Positions 1 through 5,268 of a DNA stretch of 5,346 nucleotides are shown here, in pieces (within the stretch, counting starts at the first letter, position 1; every line of letters begins with the position of its first letter). Source of the stretch: Roseovarius sp. (GTDB lineage: Bacteria; Pseudomonadota; Alphaproteobacteria; Rhodobacterales; Rhodobacteraceae); assembly GCA_021767845.1 (NCBI GenBank), contig JAASSQ010000210.1:1-5346 (forward strand), read 5' to 3'. The translations under genes and the position numbers were made by a program. Under the pieces are notes generated by a model. The model had not been told where the DNA came from and searched no databases. It saw nothing but the letters and a program-made list of their open reading frames with translations.

Positions 1-55
1 CGAGGTCTTCGTTGAACGGGCCGGTGACCTGAGTAATGCTGTCTTGTCTGGTCAT
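1..55 (-). CDS. 5' end of the next operon gene, product unidentified (partial)
   Basis: Only 18 codons are in the window, reading MTRQDSITQVTGPFNEDL, so the product cannot be named. The start is well supported: its ATG (53-55) overlaps the TGA of the biotin carboxylase gene (52-54) as ATGA, and a good Shine-Dalgarno AGAGGA lies 6 bases upstream. It must therefore be translated as part of the same operon. In a leucine (liu) operon this slot often holds HMG-CoA lyase, whose N-terminus carries an early VGPRDGLQNE-type motif; that motif is absent here. A short polar leader ending in PF-x-x-DL resembles the lead-in of some SDR proteins just before their Rossmann glycine motif, which would fit an AtuG-like reductase. 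This is a weak resemblance on very few residues. Confidence 0.75.
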   Translation of the reverse strand, partial: MTRQDSITQVTGPFNEDL

Positions 56-2055
56 GTGTTTTCCTCTGGATCGAGTTTGATAAGTGGGGCGTGCCCGGCG
101 ACCGTATCGCCGGGTGCACAATAGATTTCTGTCACCACGCCCGCGACCGGCGCGGGCAGGCTTTGCAGCAGCTTCATGGCTTCCAGAACCACCAGCGTGT
201 CGCCGGCTTTGACGCGATCGCCGAGTGCGACACGCACCTCGGCAACGGCGCCGGGCATGGGTGCGGACATCAGGTCAGCGCCGCCAGATCCACCGGTGGC
301 ACGTTGCAGATGCTGGTCTTCCAGCGTGCGCAGGTCTGTCGCGGTCATTCCGGCAGGGGTTTGCAGGTGCACCCGCCAGTGACTCGACGCGCGCGCGACA
401 TAGGCGGTGCGCGAAAACGGAACCCCGTCGATGCGTCCGCTCAGACGGCATCCTGTTAAAGCGGCACTCTCGACCGTGATGGTCTGGCCGTCCGGCTGAA
501 TGGCAGTCAACCCCGACCCGGAGCCGTTCATGCGGATCGGTTCGTCTTTGGTTGTGTCCCAATAGAAGGCCGCGCCGGACTGTCTCGCAGGGGCTGTGAG
601 TCGCCATGACCCCAGGCTTTCCCAGGGCGACGCGCCCGCCGGCACGAGACGCAGATGCAGCGCCATCGCGGCAAAGGCCATGTCCCGGGGATCAGCGGAC
701 GGTTCAGTCCAGCCGCCTGGAAACATCTCGGGCAGGCCCGAGGTATGGTGACGGAACGCCGCAAAATCCGGGTGTGCCAGTAGCGCGCGTTGATAGGCCA
801 GGTTCAGGCCGACGCCGCCGACGGCAAAGGCATCCATCGCGGCAACCGCCTGACGGATCGCCCCAGCCCGGTCCGGCGCATGGACGATCAGCTTGGCAAT
901 CATCGAATCGTAATGGTGGCTGACGACCGAGCCTGCCTCGACCCCGGTATCGAGCCGCACGCCCGCGGGCGGAGCCCAAAGGGTGATCTGGCCTGTCTCG
1001 GGGCGGAAGTTCTCGGCCGGGTTTTCGGCGGCGATGCGGATTTCAATGGCGTGCCCGTCGAATTTCACATCCGATTGCGCCAGTGTCAGTGGCTCGCCCC
1101 GCGCGATGCGCAACTGCCATTCAACCAGGTCGATGCCGGTGATCGCCTCGGTCACGGGGTGTTCGACCTGCAACCGGGTGTTCATTTCAAGAAAGTAATA
1201 TTCGCCACGGGCCGGATCAAAGAGGTATTCCACCGTCCCGGCCGAGCGATAGCCGATCGCCTGCGCCAGCCGCACAGCCGCCGCGCGCATGTCGTCGCGC
1301 AATGCCTCGGGCAGATCCGCCGCGGGGGCCTCTTCGATCAGCTTCTGGTGGTTGCGCTGAAGCGAACAGTCGCGGTCGCCAAGATGCAGCGCGGTGCCGT
1401 GAGTATCGCTCAGCACCTGCACCTCGACGTGGCGGGCGCGGGGCGCGTAGCGTTCAAGGAACACCGCCGGATCGCCAAAGGCCCCCTGGGCCTCGGCCCG
1501 GGCGGATGCAATCGCTTCGGGTGCCTCGCCCAGATCGGTGACAAGCCGCATCCCGCGCCCGCCGCCGCCTGCGCTGGCCTTGACCAGAAAGGGGGTGCCA
1601 AGCGCCTCGGCCTCTTTCAGCAGGCGCGCGTCGGACTGATCTTCGCCGCGATTACCGGGCAGCACGGGCACGCCTGCCGCTTCGGCGGCTGCCTTGGCTT
1701 CGATCTTGGACCCCATCCGTGCGATGGCGTCGGGTTTCGGCCCGATGAACACAAGGCCAGCCGCCTCGACCGCCGCCGCGAAATCGGCGTTTTCCGACAA
1801 GAAGCCATAGCCCGGATGCACCGCCCCCGCGCCGGTCGCGCGTGCGGCATCCAGAATGGCCCCGACGTTCAGATAGCTTTCCGAAGGGGCCGCCCCGCCG
1901 ATGCAGACGGCATGATCGGCCTCGTGCACGAAGGGCGCGTCGCGGTCGGCCTCTGAAAACACAGCCACGCTTTCCAGACCCAACTTGCGGCATCCGCGCT
2001 GAATACGGCGGGCGATCTCGCCACGGTTGGCGATCAGGACTCGGGTGAAGCTCAT
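52..2055 (-). CDS. Acyl-CoA carboxylase alpha subunit (biotin carboxylase + BCCP), methylcrotonyl-/geranyl-CoA type
   Basis: This subunit carboxylates its own biotin with ATP and bicarbonate and passes the carboxyl group to the beta subunit encoded two genes upstream. I number from the Met at 2055 (667 aa, close to LiuD/AtuF length). The N-domain opens with LIANRGEIA (7-15). The ATP-grasp glycine loop KASAGGGGRGM is at 159-169. H236, K238, E276, E290, N292, R294, Q296, E298 and R340 match the catalytic set of E. coli AccC. The BC C-domain runs to about 440, followed by a BT-like linker domain (about 450-590) as in MCC. A BCCP domain (about 596-661) carries APMPG and EAMK, with biotinyl lysine K628 (codon 172-174). 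An in-frame ATG at 2067 adds four residues (MAGE). I prefer 2055 because it forms an ATGA overlap with the hydratase stop and is preceded by GGCGGGTG. After EAMK comes LLQSL rather than the common MEHTI. The acyl substrate is not set by this subunit. Confidence 0.95.
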   Translation of the reverse strand: MSFTRVLIANRGEIARRIQRGCRKLGLESVAVFSEADRDAPFVHEADHAVCIGGAAPSESYLNVGAILDAARATGAGAVHPGYGFLSENADFAAAVEAAGLVFIGPKPDAIARMGSKIEAKAAAEAAGVPVLPGNRGEDQSDARLLKEAEALGTPFLVKASAGGGGRGMRLVTDLGEAPEAIASARAEAQGAFGDPAVFLERYAPRARHVEVQVLSDTHGTALHLGDRDCSLQRNHQKLIEEAPAADLPEALRDDMRAAAVRLAQAIGYRSAGTVEYLFDPARGEYYFLEMNTRLQVEHPVTEAITGIDLVEWQLRIARGEPLTLAQSDVKFDGHAIEIRIAAENPAENFRPETGQITLWAPPAGVRLDTGVEAGSVVSHHYDSMIAKLIVHAPDRAGAIRQAVAAMDAFAVGGVGLNLAYQRALLAHPDFAAFRHHTSGLPEMFPGGWTEPSADPRDMAFAAMALHLRLVPAGASPWESLGSWRLTAPARQSGAAFYWDTTKDEPIRMNGSGSGLTAIQPDGQTITVESAALTGCRLSGRIDGVPFSRTAYVARASSHWRVHLQTPAGMTATDLRTLEDQHLQRATGGSGGADLMSAPMPGAVAEVRVALGDRVKAGDTLVVLEAMKLLQSLPAPVAGVVTEIYCAPGDTVAGHAPLIKLDPEENT
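62..67 (-). promoter_or_regulatory. Shine-Dalgarno site for the gene leaving at the left edge
   Basis: On the minus strand the bases read AGAGGA, then six bases (AAACAC), then ATG at 55-53. It lies inside the last codons of the biotin carboxylase gene. Strength and spacing are near ideal, which confirms the start of the truncated downstream gene even though only 18 codons are visible. Confidence 0.7.
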
Positions 2056-2846
2056 TTCACCCGCCATGACGGGATGGCTTTGTTGATAAAGCTGTTGATC
2101 CCCTCGATTCCTTCCTCCGTCTCCCAGGCATCGGCCAGTCGGTCGGCGGTGAAGATCATATTGGTCTCCAGATCGTGGGACGCGACGTAGGCGATCAGCG
2201 CCTTGGTGTCGGACACCGCGCCCGGCGCGGCCTGAAGGTGATTATGGACGGCGCTTTCGGTGGCCGCGTCCAGATCATCGGCGGCCACGACCTCGGTCAA
2301 CAGACCGATCCGTTCGGCGCGCGTACTGTCGAACAAAGCGCCCGACAACATGGTTTCGCGCGAATGCACCTTGCCGATGTGGGCCACGACATAGGGCGAG
2401 ATATTCGCGGGCAGCAGGCCCAGTTTCACCTCGGTCAGGCCGAAGCGCGCGCCTTTGGCGCCGATGGTATAGTCGCAGACCGAAATCATGCCGACGCCGC
2501 CACCATAGGCCGACCCGTTGATCCGCCCGATCAAGGGCTTGGGCAGCGTGTCAAGACGGCGCAACAGCCGCGCCAGCGTGGCGCTTTGTTCGACCCGCTC
2601 GGCGCGGGATTTTTCGACATTCGAGGCGAACCAGTTGAAATCGCCGCCCGCGCAGAAGCTTTTGCCGATGCCGGTCAGGATCACGATGCGCACGCTGTCA
2701 TCGGCGGCCAGCTTTTCGGCGGCATCGTACAGCTCGGCGATCAGCGTGCCATTCAGGGCGTTGTGTTTGTCCGGACGGTTGAGCGTTACCGTGGTAACTC
2801 CGCGCGCGTCGGTTTCGACAAGGATGGTTTCATAGGTCGTGGTCAT
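2052..2846 (-). CDS. Enoyl-CoA hydratase/isomerase family protein, 3-methylglutaconyl-CoA hydratase-like (LiuC/AtuE type)
   Basis: A crotonase-fold protein of 264 aa, the usual length. It most likely hydrates the carboxylated 3-methylglutaconyl-type product made by the flanking carboxylase. The oxyanion-hole region reads SFCAGGDFNWF (63-73), a variant of the AFCAGADLNWM seen in methylglutaconyl-CoA hydratases. The second oxyanion segment is GSAYGGGVGM (111-120). Aligned on rat enoyl-CoA hydratase, the first catalytic Glu (E144) is Gly119, while the second (E164) is kept as E139 in FGLTEVKLG. The following LLPANISPYVV is typical of LiuC/AtuE rather than of fatty-acid hydratases. A longer frame exists up to 2909 but would overlap the beta-subunit gene by 53 bases. 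The Met at 2846 has its own Shine-Dalgarno and starts as the family does. The gene sits between the two carboxylase subunits, the order shared by liuBCD and atuC-E-F. It could act on a longer isoprenoid homologue. Confidence 0.92.
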   Translation of the reverse strand: MTTTYETILVETDARGVTTVTLNRPDKHNALNGTLIAELYDAAEKLAADDSVRIVILTGIGKSFCAGGDFNWFASNVEKSRAERVEQSATLARLLRRLDTLPKPLIGRINGSAYGGGVGMISVCDYTIGAKGARFGLTEVKLGLLPANISPYVVAHIGKVHSRETMLSGALFDSTRAERIGLLTEVVAADDLDAATESAVHNHLQAAPGAVSDTKALIAYVASHDLETNMIFTADRLADAWETEEGIEGINSFINKAIPSWRVK

Positions 2847-2854
2847 ATTGCCGG

Positions 2855-2858
2855 CCTC
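2855..2858 (-). promoter_or_regulatory. Shine-Dalgarno that decides the hydratase start
   Basis: The minus strand reads GAGG, eight bases (CCGGCAAT), then ATG at 2846. The GAGG overlaps the TGA stop of the beta-subunit gene (2857-2859), so ribosomes ending there are placed to restart. This favours the 264-residue hydratase over the 285-residue frame that starts inside the upstream gene. Confidence 0.6.
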
Positions 2859-4455
2859 ACATTCTGAATACGGGTGTGTGGCGCCCGGCCTCGGGCACCG
2901 AAGAGACAATGGCCAGGCACAGGCCCAGGATATCGCGGGTCTGTCCAGGTTCGATCAGCCCGTCATCCCAAAGCCGCGAGGTGGCATAATAGGGATCGGA
3001 CTGTTCGCCATACTGGGCGCGCACCTGCGCCTCGATCCTGGCCATGTCGGTCTGCATCTTGTCCGGATCGCCCCCTTTCTGGCGGCGCAGTTCCAGCATC
3101 ACGTTGGTGGCGATGTCGGCGGACATGGTGGCCAGTTCCGCGGTCGGCCAGGCAAAAAGGAAATTCGGCGCGAACCCGCGCCCGCACATGCCGTAATTGC
3201 CCGCTCCATAGGAACCACCCAGCAGCACCGACAGGCGCGGCACCTTGGCTACCGACATGGCATAGACCAGCTTGGCGCTGTCCTTGGCGATGCCGCCGCG
3301 TTCGGCGTCGGTGCCGACCATGAAGCCCGAGATGTTGTGCAGGAACAAAAGCGGGATGTTGCGTTGATCGCACATCGACACGAACTGCGCGCCCTTCAGC
3401 GAACTTTCGGACAAAAGCGCGCCGTTGTTGGCCAGGATGCCAACCCGGTATCCATGGATGCAGGCCGTGCCGCAGACCAGCGTTTCGCCCCAACCGGGTT
3501 TGAATTCGCGGAATTCGCCGGCGTCGATCATGCGCAGCAGAACCTCACGCATGTCATAGGGTTCCTTGCGGTCGGCGCTGATGACGCCAAGCAGCTCTTG
3601 GGGATCATGCGCGGGCGGCTGTGGCACCTTGTCGGGCTGCATCGGGCGCGACTGGCCAAGCTCGGCCACAATGTCGCGCATCAGCGCCAGCGCGTGGTGC
3701 TCGTCCTCGGCTAGATGGTCGGATACGCCGGAAACGCGCGTGTGCATTTCGGCACCGCCCAGTGTTTCGCCATCGACTTCTTCGTTGATCGCCACCTTGA
3801 CGATCGAGGGCCCGCCCAGATGGATGCGCGCGTTGCCGCGCACCATGATGACCTCATCCGACAGGGCGGGAATATAGGCCCCGCCCGCCGTGCAGCCGCC
3901 GAACACGGCCGAGATCTGCGGTAGACCGCTGGCCGACATGTTGGTCTGGCGATAGAAGGAATTGCCGAAATGCCGGGCATCCGGGAAAACCCGGTCCTGT
4001 TCCGGCAGATAGGCACCGCCGCAGTCCACCAGATAGAGGCAGGGCAGCCGGTTTTCCGCCGCGATTTCCTGGGCGCGAATGTGTTTCTGCACTGTCTCGT
4101 GATAGAATGAACCGCCTTTCACCGTGGCGTCATTGGCGATGATCATGCAGGGCAGGCTGTGGACGATCCCGATGCCCGTGACGATCCCGGCACCGGGAAC
4201 CTCGCCCCCATACTGGCCATTTGCCGCCAGCGAAGACAGTTCCAGAAAGGCGGTGCCCGGATCCACCAGCAGGTCGATCCGTTCGCGGACCAGGAGCTTA
4301 CCGCGCTTGCGGTGGCGTTCAACCATGTCGGGGCGCCCGCCCGACGTGGCCTCGGCGATCCGCGCGCGCAGGGTTTCAACCCGTTCGCTTTGCGCCGCGT
4401 GGTTGCGGGCGTATACTTCCGATGCGGTCAGAACCGCTGTTTCAAGACGCGCCAT
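2857..4455 (-). CDS. Acyl-CoA carboxylase beta subunit (carboxyltransferase), methylcrotonyl-/geranyl-CoA type
   Basis: This subunit transfers the carboxyl group from biotin to the gamma carbon of an alpha,beta-unsaturated acyl-CoA. At 532 aa it fits LiuB/AtuC (about 535). The N-terminal carboxyltransferase half includes RGKLLVRERIDLLVDPG (51-67), NDATVKGGSFY (108-118), DCGGAYLPEQDRVFPD (144-159) and GCTAGGAYIPALSDE (187-201). The C-terminal half includes ILANNGALLSE (340-350), NISGFMVG (374-381), GGIAKDSAKLV (387-397) and GAGNYGMCGRGF (417-428). It ends in VFRM, the tail seen in MCC beta. The tyrosine- and asparagine-rich NYGMCGR and the HFG..F segment point to the MCC/GCC lineage rather than propionyl-CoA carboxylase. 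Two departures from what I expect are DCGGA instead of DSGGA, and MSADIAT (444-450) where MCC usually has MGGEQAA. The gene starts 3 bases after the TetR stop. Methylcrotonyl-CoA is the default substrate, but geranyl-CoA or another 3-methyl-2-enoyl-CoA is equally compatible with the context. Confidence 0.94.
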   Translation of the reverse strand: MARLETAVLTASEVYARNHAAQSERVETLRARIAEATSGGRPDMVERHRKRGKLLVRERIDLLVDPGTAFLELSSLAANGQYGGEVPGAGIVTGIGIVHSLPCMIIANDATVKGGSFYHETVQKHIRAQEIAAENRLPCLYLVDCGGAYLPEQDRVFPDARHFGNSFYRQTNMSASGLPQISAVFGGCTAGGAYIPALSDEVIMVRGNARIHLGGPSIVKVAINEEVDGETLGGAEMHTRVSGVSDHLAEDEHHALALMRDIVAELGQSRPMQPDKVPQPPAHDPQELLGVISADRKEPYDMREVLLRMIDAGEFREFKPGWGETLVCGTACIHGYRVGILANNGALLSESSLKGAQFVSMCDQRNIPLLFLHNISGFMVGTDAERGGIAKDSAKLVYAMSVAKVPRLSVLLGGSYGAGNYGMCGRGFAPNFLFAWPTAELATMSADIATNVMLELRRQKGGDPDKMQTDMARIEAQVRAQYGEQSDPYYATSRLWDDGLIEPGQTRDILGLCLAIVSSVPEAGRHTPVFRM

Positions 4456-4458
4456 GTA

Positions 4459-5088
4459 TCAGATATCCTGTCTTTTGAGTATCCCGTTGAGGAATACATC
4501 GGCGTAGGTGCATGACAGCGCCTCTGCGCTGCCGCGGTCCGGATCGAACCATTCAAGCGTGGCGTTGAGCGCACCAATCAACATCAGACGCAGGCGGCGG
4601 ATGTCCACGTCGCTTTTCAGAGCGCCGACGTTCTGTAACCGGGACAACAGGGCATCCCATTCGGCCTCATAGGCTCCGCGCGTGGGCAGATTGGCATCCC
4701 TGACAGATTGCGGCACTTGCCCGAAAATTCGCACATTGGCGGAGGAGTAATCGCACACATCGAGAAGTGCACGCAGATGTGCCCCAATCGCGGCCCTCAG
4801 GATGGCTTCGGGGCCGGTGCCTTCCGGCAATTCGGAAACGGCTTCGCGCATGCTCTCGTGAACGACCTGGATGCCTGCATCCAAGACGGCGGCGACGATT
4901 TCGTCTTTGGAGCCGAAATGGTAATATATGCTGCCTGCCTTGATCCCTGCGGCCTCGGCGATTTTTCGGAGCGAAACGGACCCGTAGCCTTGTTCGCGGA
5001 AAAGCCGCGCGGCAATGTCCAGCACCCCGTCCCGTCCAACCGCGCTGCGCGATGTCTCGTTGACTTTGATTGCCGTGTTTTGTGCCAT
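4459..5088 (-). CDS. TetR/AcrR-family transcriptional regulator, likely autoregulated first gene of the operon
   Basis: A one-component DNA-binding repressor of 209 aa. After an 18-residue polar leader, the TetR_N domain spans about 19-66: GVLDIAARLFREQGYGSVSL (21-40), then the helix-turn-helix RKIAEAAGIKAGSIYYHFGS (41-60) and KDEI. The recognition helix is at about 47-57. The C-terminal ligand domain contains LRLMLIGALNATLEWFDPDR (166-185). Such an aromatic, acidic motif is frequent in TetR proteins that control acyl-CoA catabolism (FadR/KstR2-like), so an acyl-CoA inducer is a reasonable guess. It is transcribed with the carboxylase genes: its TGA lies 3 bases from the beta-subunit ATG, and CAGGA within its end acts as that gene's Shine-Dalgarno. 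No strong Shine-Dalgarno precedes its own ATG, and there is no better Met before the HTH. A candidate operator lies 23 bases upstream. Regulator type resembles AtuR (TetR) or LiuQ (TetR, betaproteobacteria), not MerR-type LiuR. Confidence 0.93.
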   Translation of the reverse strand: MAQNTAIKVNETSRSAVGRDGVLDIAARLFREQGYGSVSLRKIAEAAGIKAGSIYYHFGSKDEIVAAVLDAGIQVVHESMREAVSELPEGTGPEAILRAAIGAHLRALLDVCDYSSANVRIFGQVPQSVRDANLPTRGAYEAEWDALLSRLQNVGALKSDVDIRRLRLMLIGALNATLEWFDPDRGSAEALSCTYADVFLNGILKRQDI

Positions 5089-5110
5089 AGACTTTCGTAT
5101 CGCCCCAACG

Positions 5111-5130
5111 CCTAACTAACGCCTGTTAGG
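5111..5130. promoter_or_regulatory. Candidate TetR operator (CTAAC/GTTAG inverted repeats)
   Basis: The plus strand reads CCTAACTAACGCCTGTTAGG. It contains CTAAC-GCCT-GTTAG (5116-5129, 5-bp arms, 4-base spacer) and, sharing the same right arm, CCTAAC (5111-5116) opposite GTTAGG (5125-5130) with an 8-base spacer. There are thus two tandem left half-sites CTAACTAAC against one right half-site. Position just upstream of the TetR start, partly overlapping the only plausible -10, is what autorepression would need. Binding is inferred, not shown. Confidence 0.5.
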
Positions 5131-5151
5131 TTGATAACGCAAGTGAGTCAA
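5123..5151 (-). promoter_or_regulatory. Weak candidate promoter for the TetR-carboxylase operon
   Basis: On the minus strand a TTGACT box (5146-5151) is followed after 17 bases by TAACAG (5123-5128). The -35 is close to the sigma-70 consensus TTGACA; the -10 matches TATAAT at only three of six positions. It is the best pair I see in the 180 bases between the SDR end and the TetR start, and its -10 lies inside the candidate operator. The transcription start is unknown. Confidence 0.3.
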
Positions 5152-5178
5152 TCGTCGTGATCGTGCCAGACTAGAGTT

Positions 5179-5194
5179 TGCGGAAAATTCCGCA
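5179..5194. repeat. 16-bp inverted repeat (TGCGGAA-AA-TTCCGCA)
   Basis: Seven-base arms flank a two-base AA spacer, with no mismatch. The spacer is too short for a good hairpin with the full stem, so a protein-binding site is more likely than a terminator. It lies about 90 bases upstream of the TetR start, in non-coding DNA between the SDR terminator and the candidate promoter. Its half-sites do not resemble the CTAAC operator nearer the gene. Confidence 0.45.
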
Positions 5195-5220
5195 TTGGCG
5201 ACCGCCAAGAGGCCGCCCAG

Positions 5221-5230
5221 ACATTAATGT
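5221..5230. repeat. Perfect 10-bp palindrome ACATTAATGT
   Basis: The ten bases read the same on both strands and are AT-rich in a GC-rich window. They lie 2 bases beyond the hairpin that follows the SDR gene. This could be a regulatory site, or a chance palindrome; short palindromes of this size are not rare enough to be convincing alone. Confidence 0.25.
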
Positions 5231-5232
5231 GC

Positions 5233-5263
5233 TTGCCCGGACCCCGTCATCGGGTCCGGGCAA
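5233..5263 (-). terminator. Hairpin terminator after the upstream SDR gene
   Basis: A perfect 12-bp stem (TTGCCCGGACCC paired with GGGTCCGGGCAA) closes a 7-base loop. It begins five bases after the SDR stop codon at 5269. The stem is very GC-rich, but on the minus strand it is followed by GCACATT rather than a run of T, so termination may be incomplete or Rho-assisted. It separates the SDR transcript from the TetR operon promoter. The symmetrical stem would also fold on the plus strand. Confidence 0.65.
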
Positions 5264-5268
5264 ATGCC

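Noticed and set aside
790..1956. Open frame of 388 codons on the plus strand opposite the alpha-subunit gene
   Set aside because: It lies wholly antisense to a gene with a full set of biotin carboxylase motifs. Its translation is rich in Arg/Gly/His without a recognisable domain, as expected from the mirror of GC-rich third codon positions.
2056..2067. Upstream ATG giving four more residues (MAGE) on the alpha subunit
   Set aside because: Possible, but no Shine-Dalgarno is seen before it. The ATG at 2055 forms an ATGA overlap like the next junction and gives residue numbers matching E. coli AccC.
2175..2867. Open frame of 230 codons on the plus strand opposite the hydratase gene
   Set aside because: Shadow of the hydratase gene; the protein sequence has no recognisable fold and the hydratase explains the region fully.
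2847..2909. N-terminal extension of the hydratase by 21 residues
   Set aside because: It would overlap the beta-subunit gene by 53 bases, lacks a Shine-Dalgarno, and is not homologous to family N-termini; the Met at 2846 is preceded by GAGG at good spacing.
2839..3714. Open frame of 291 codons on the plus strand opposite the beta-subunit gene
   Set aside because: Antisense to well-conserved carboxyltransferase sequence, with no ribosome site or family motif seen; a composition artefact.
52..4455. Assignment as a propionyl-CoA or acetyl-CoA carboxylase
   Set aside because: The beta subunit has MCC/GCC-type features (GAGNYGMCGR, VFRM tail, HFG..F segment), and a methylglutaconyl-type hydratase lies between the subunits, which does not occur with PCC or ACC.
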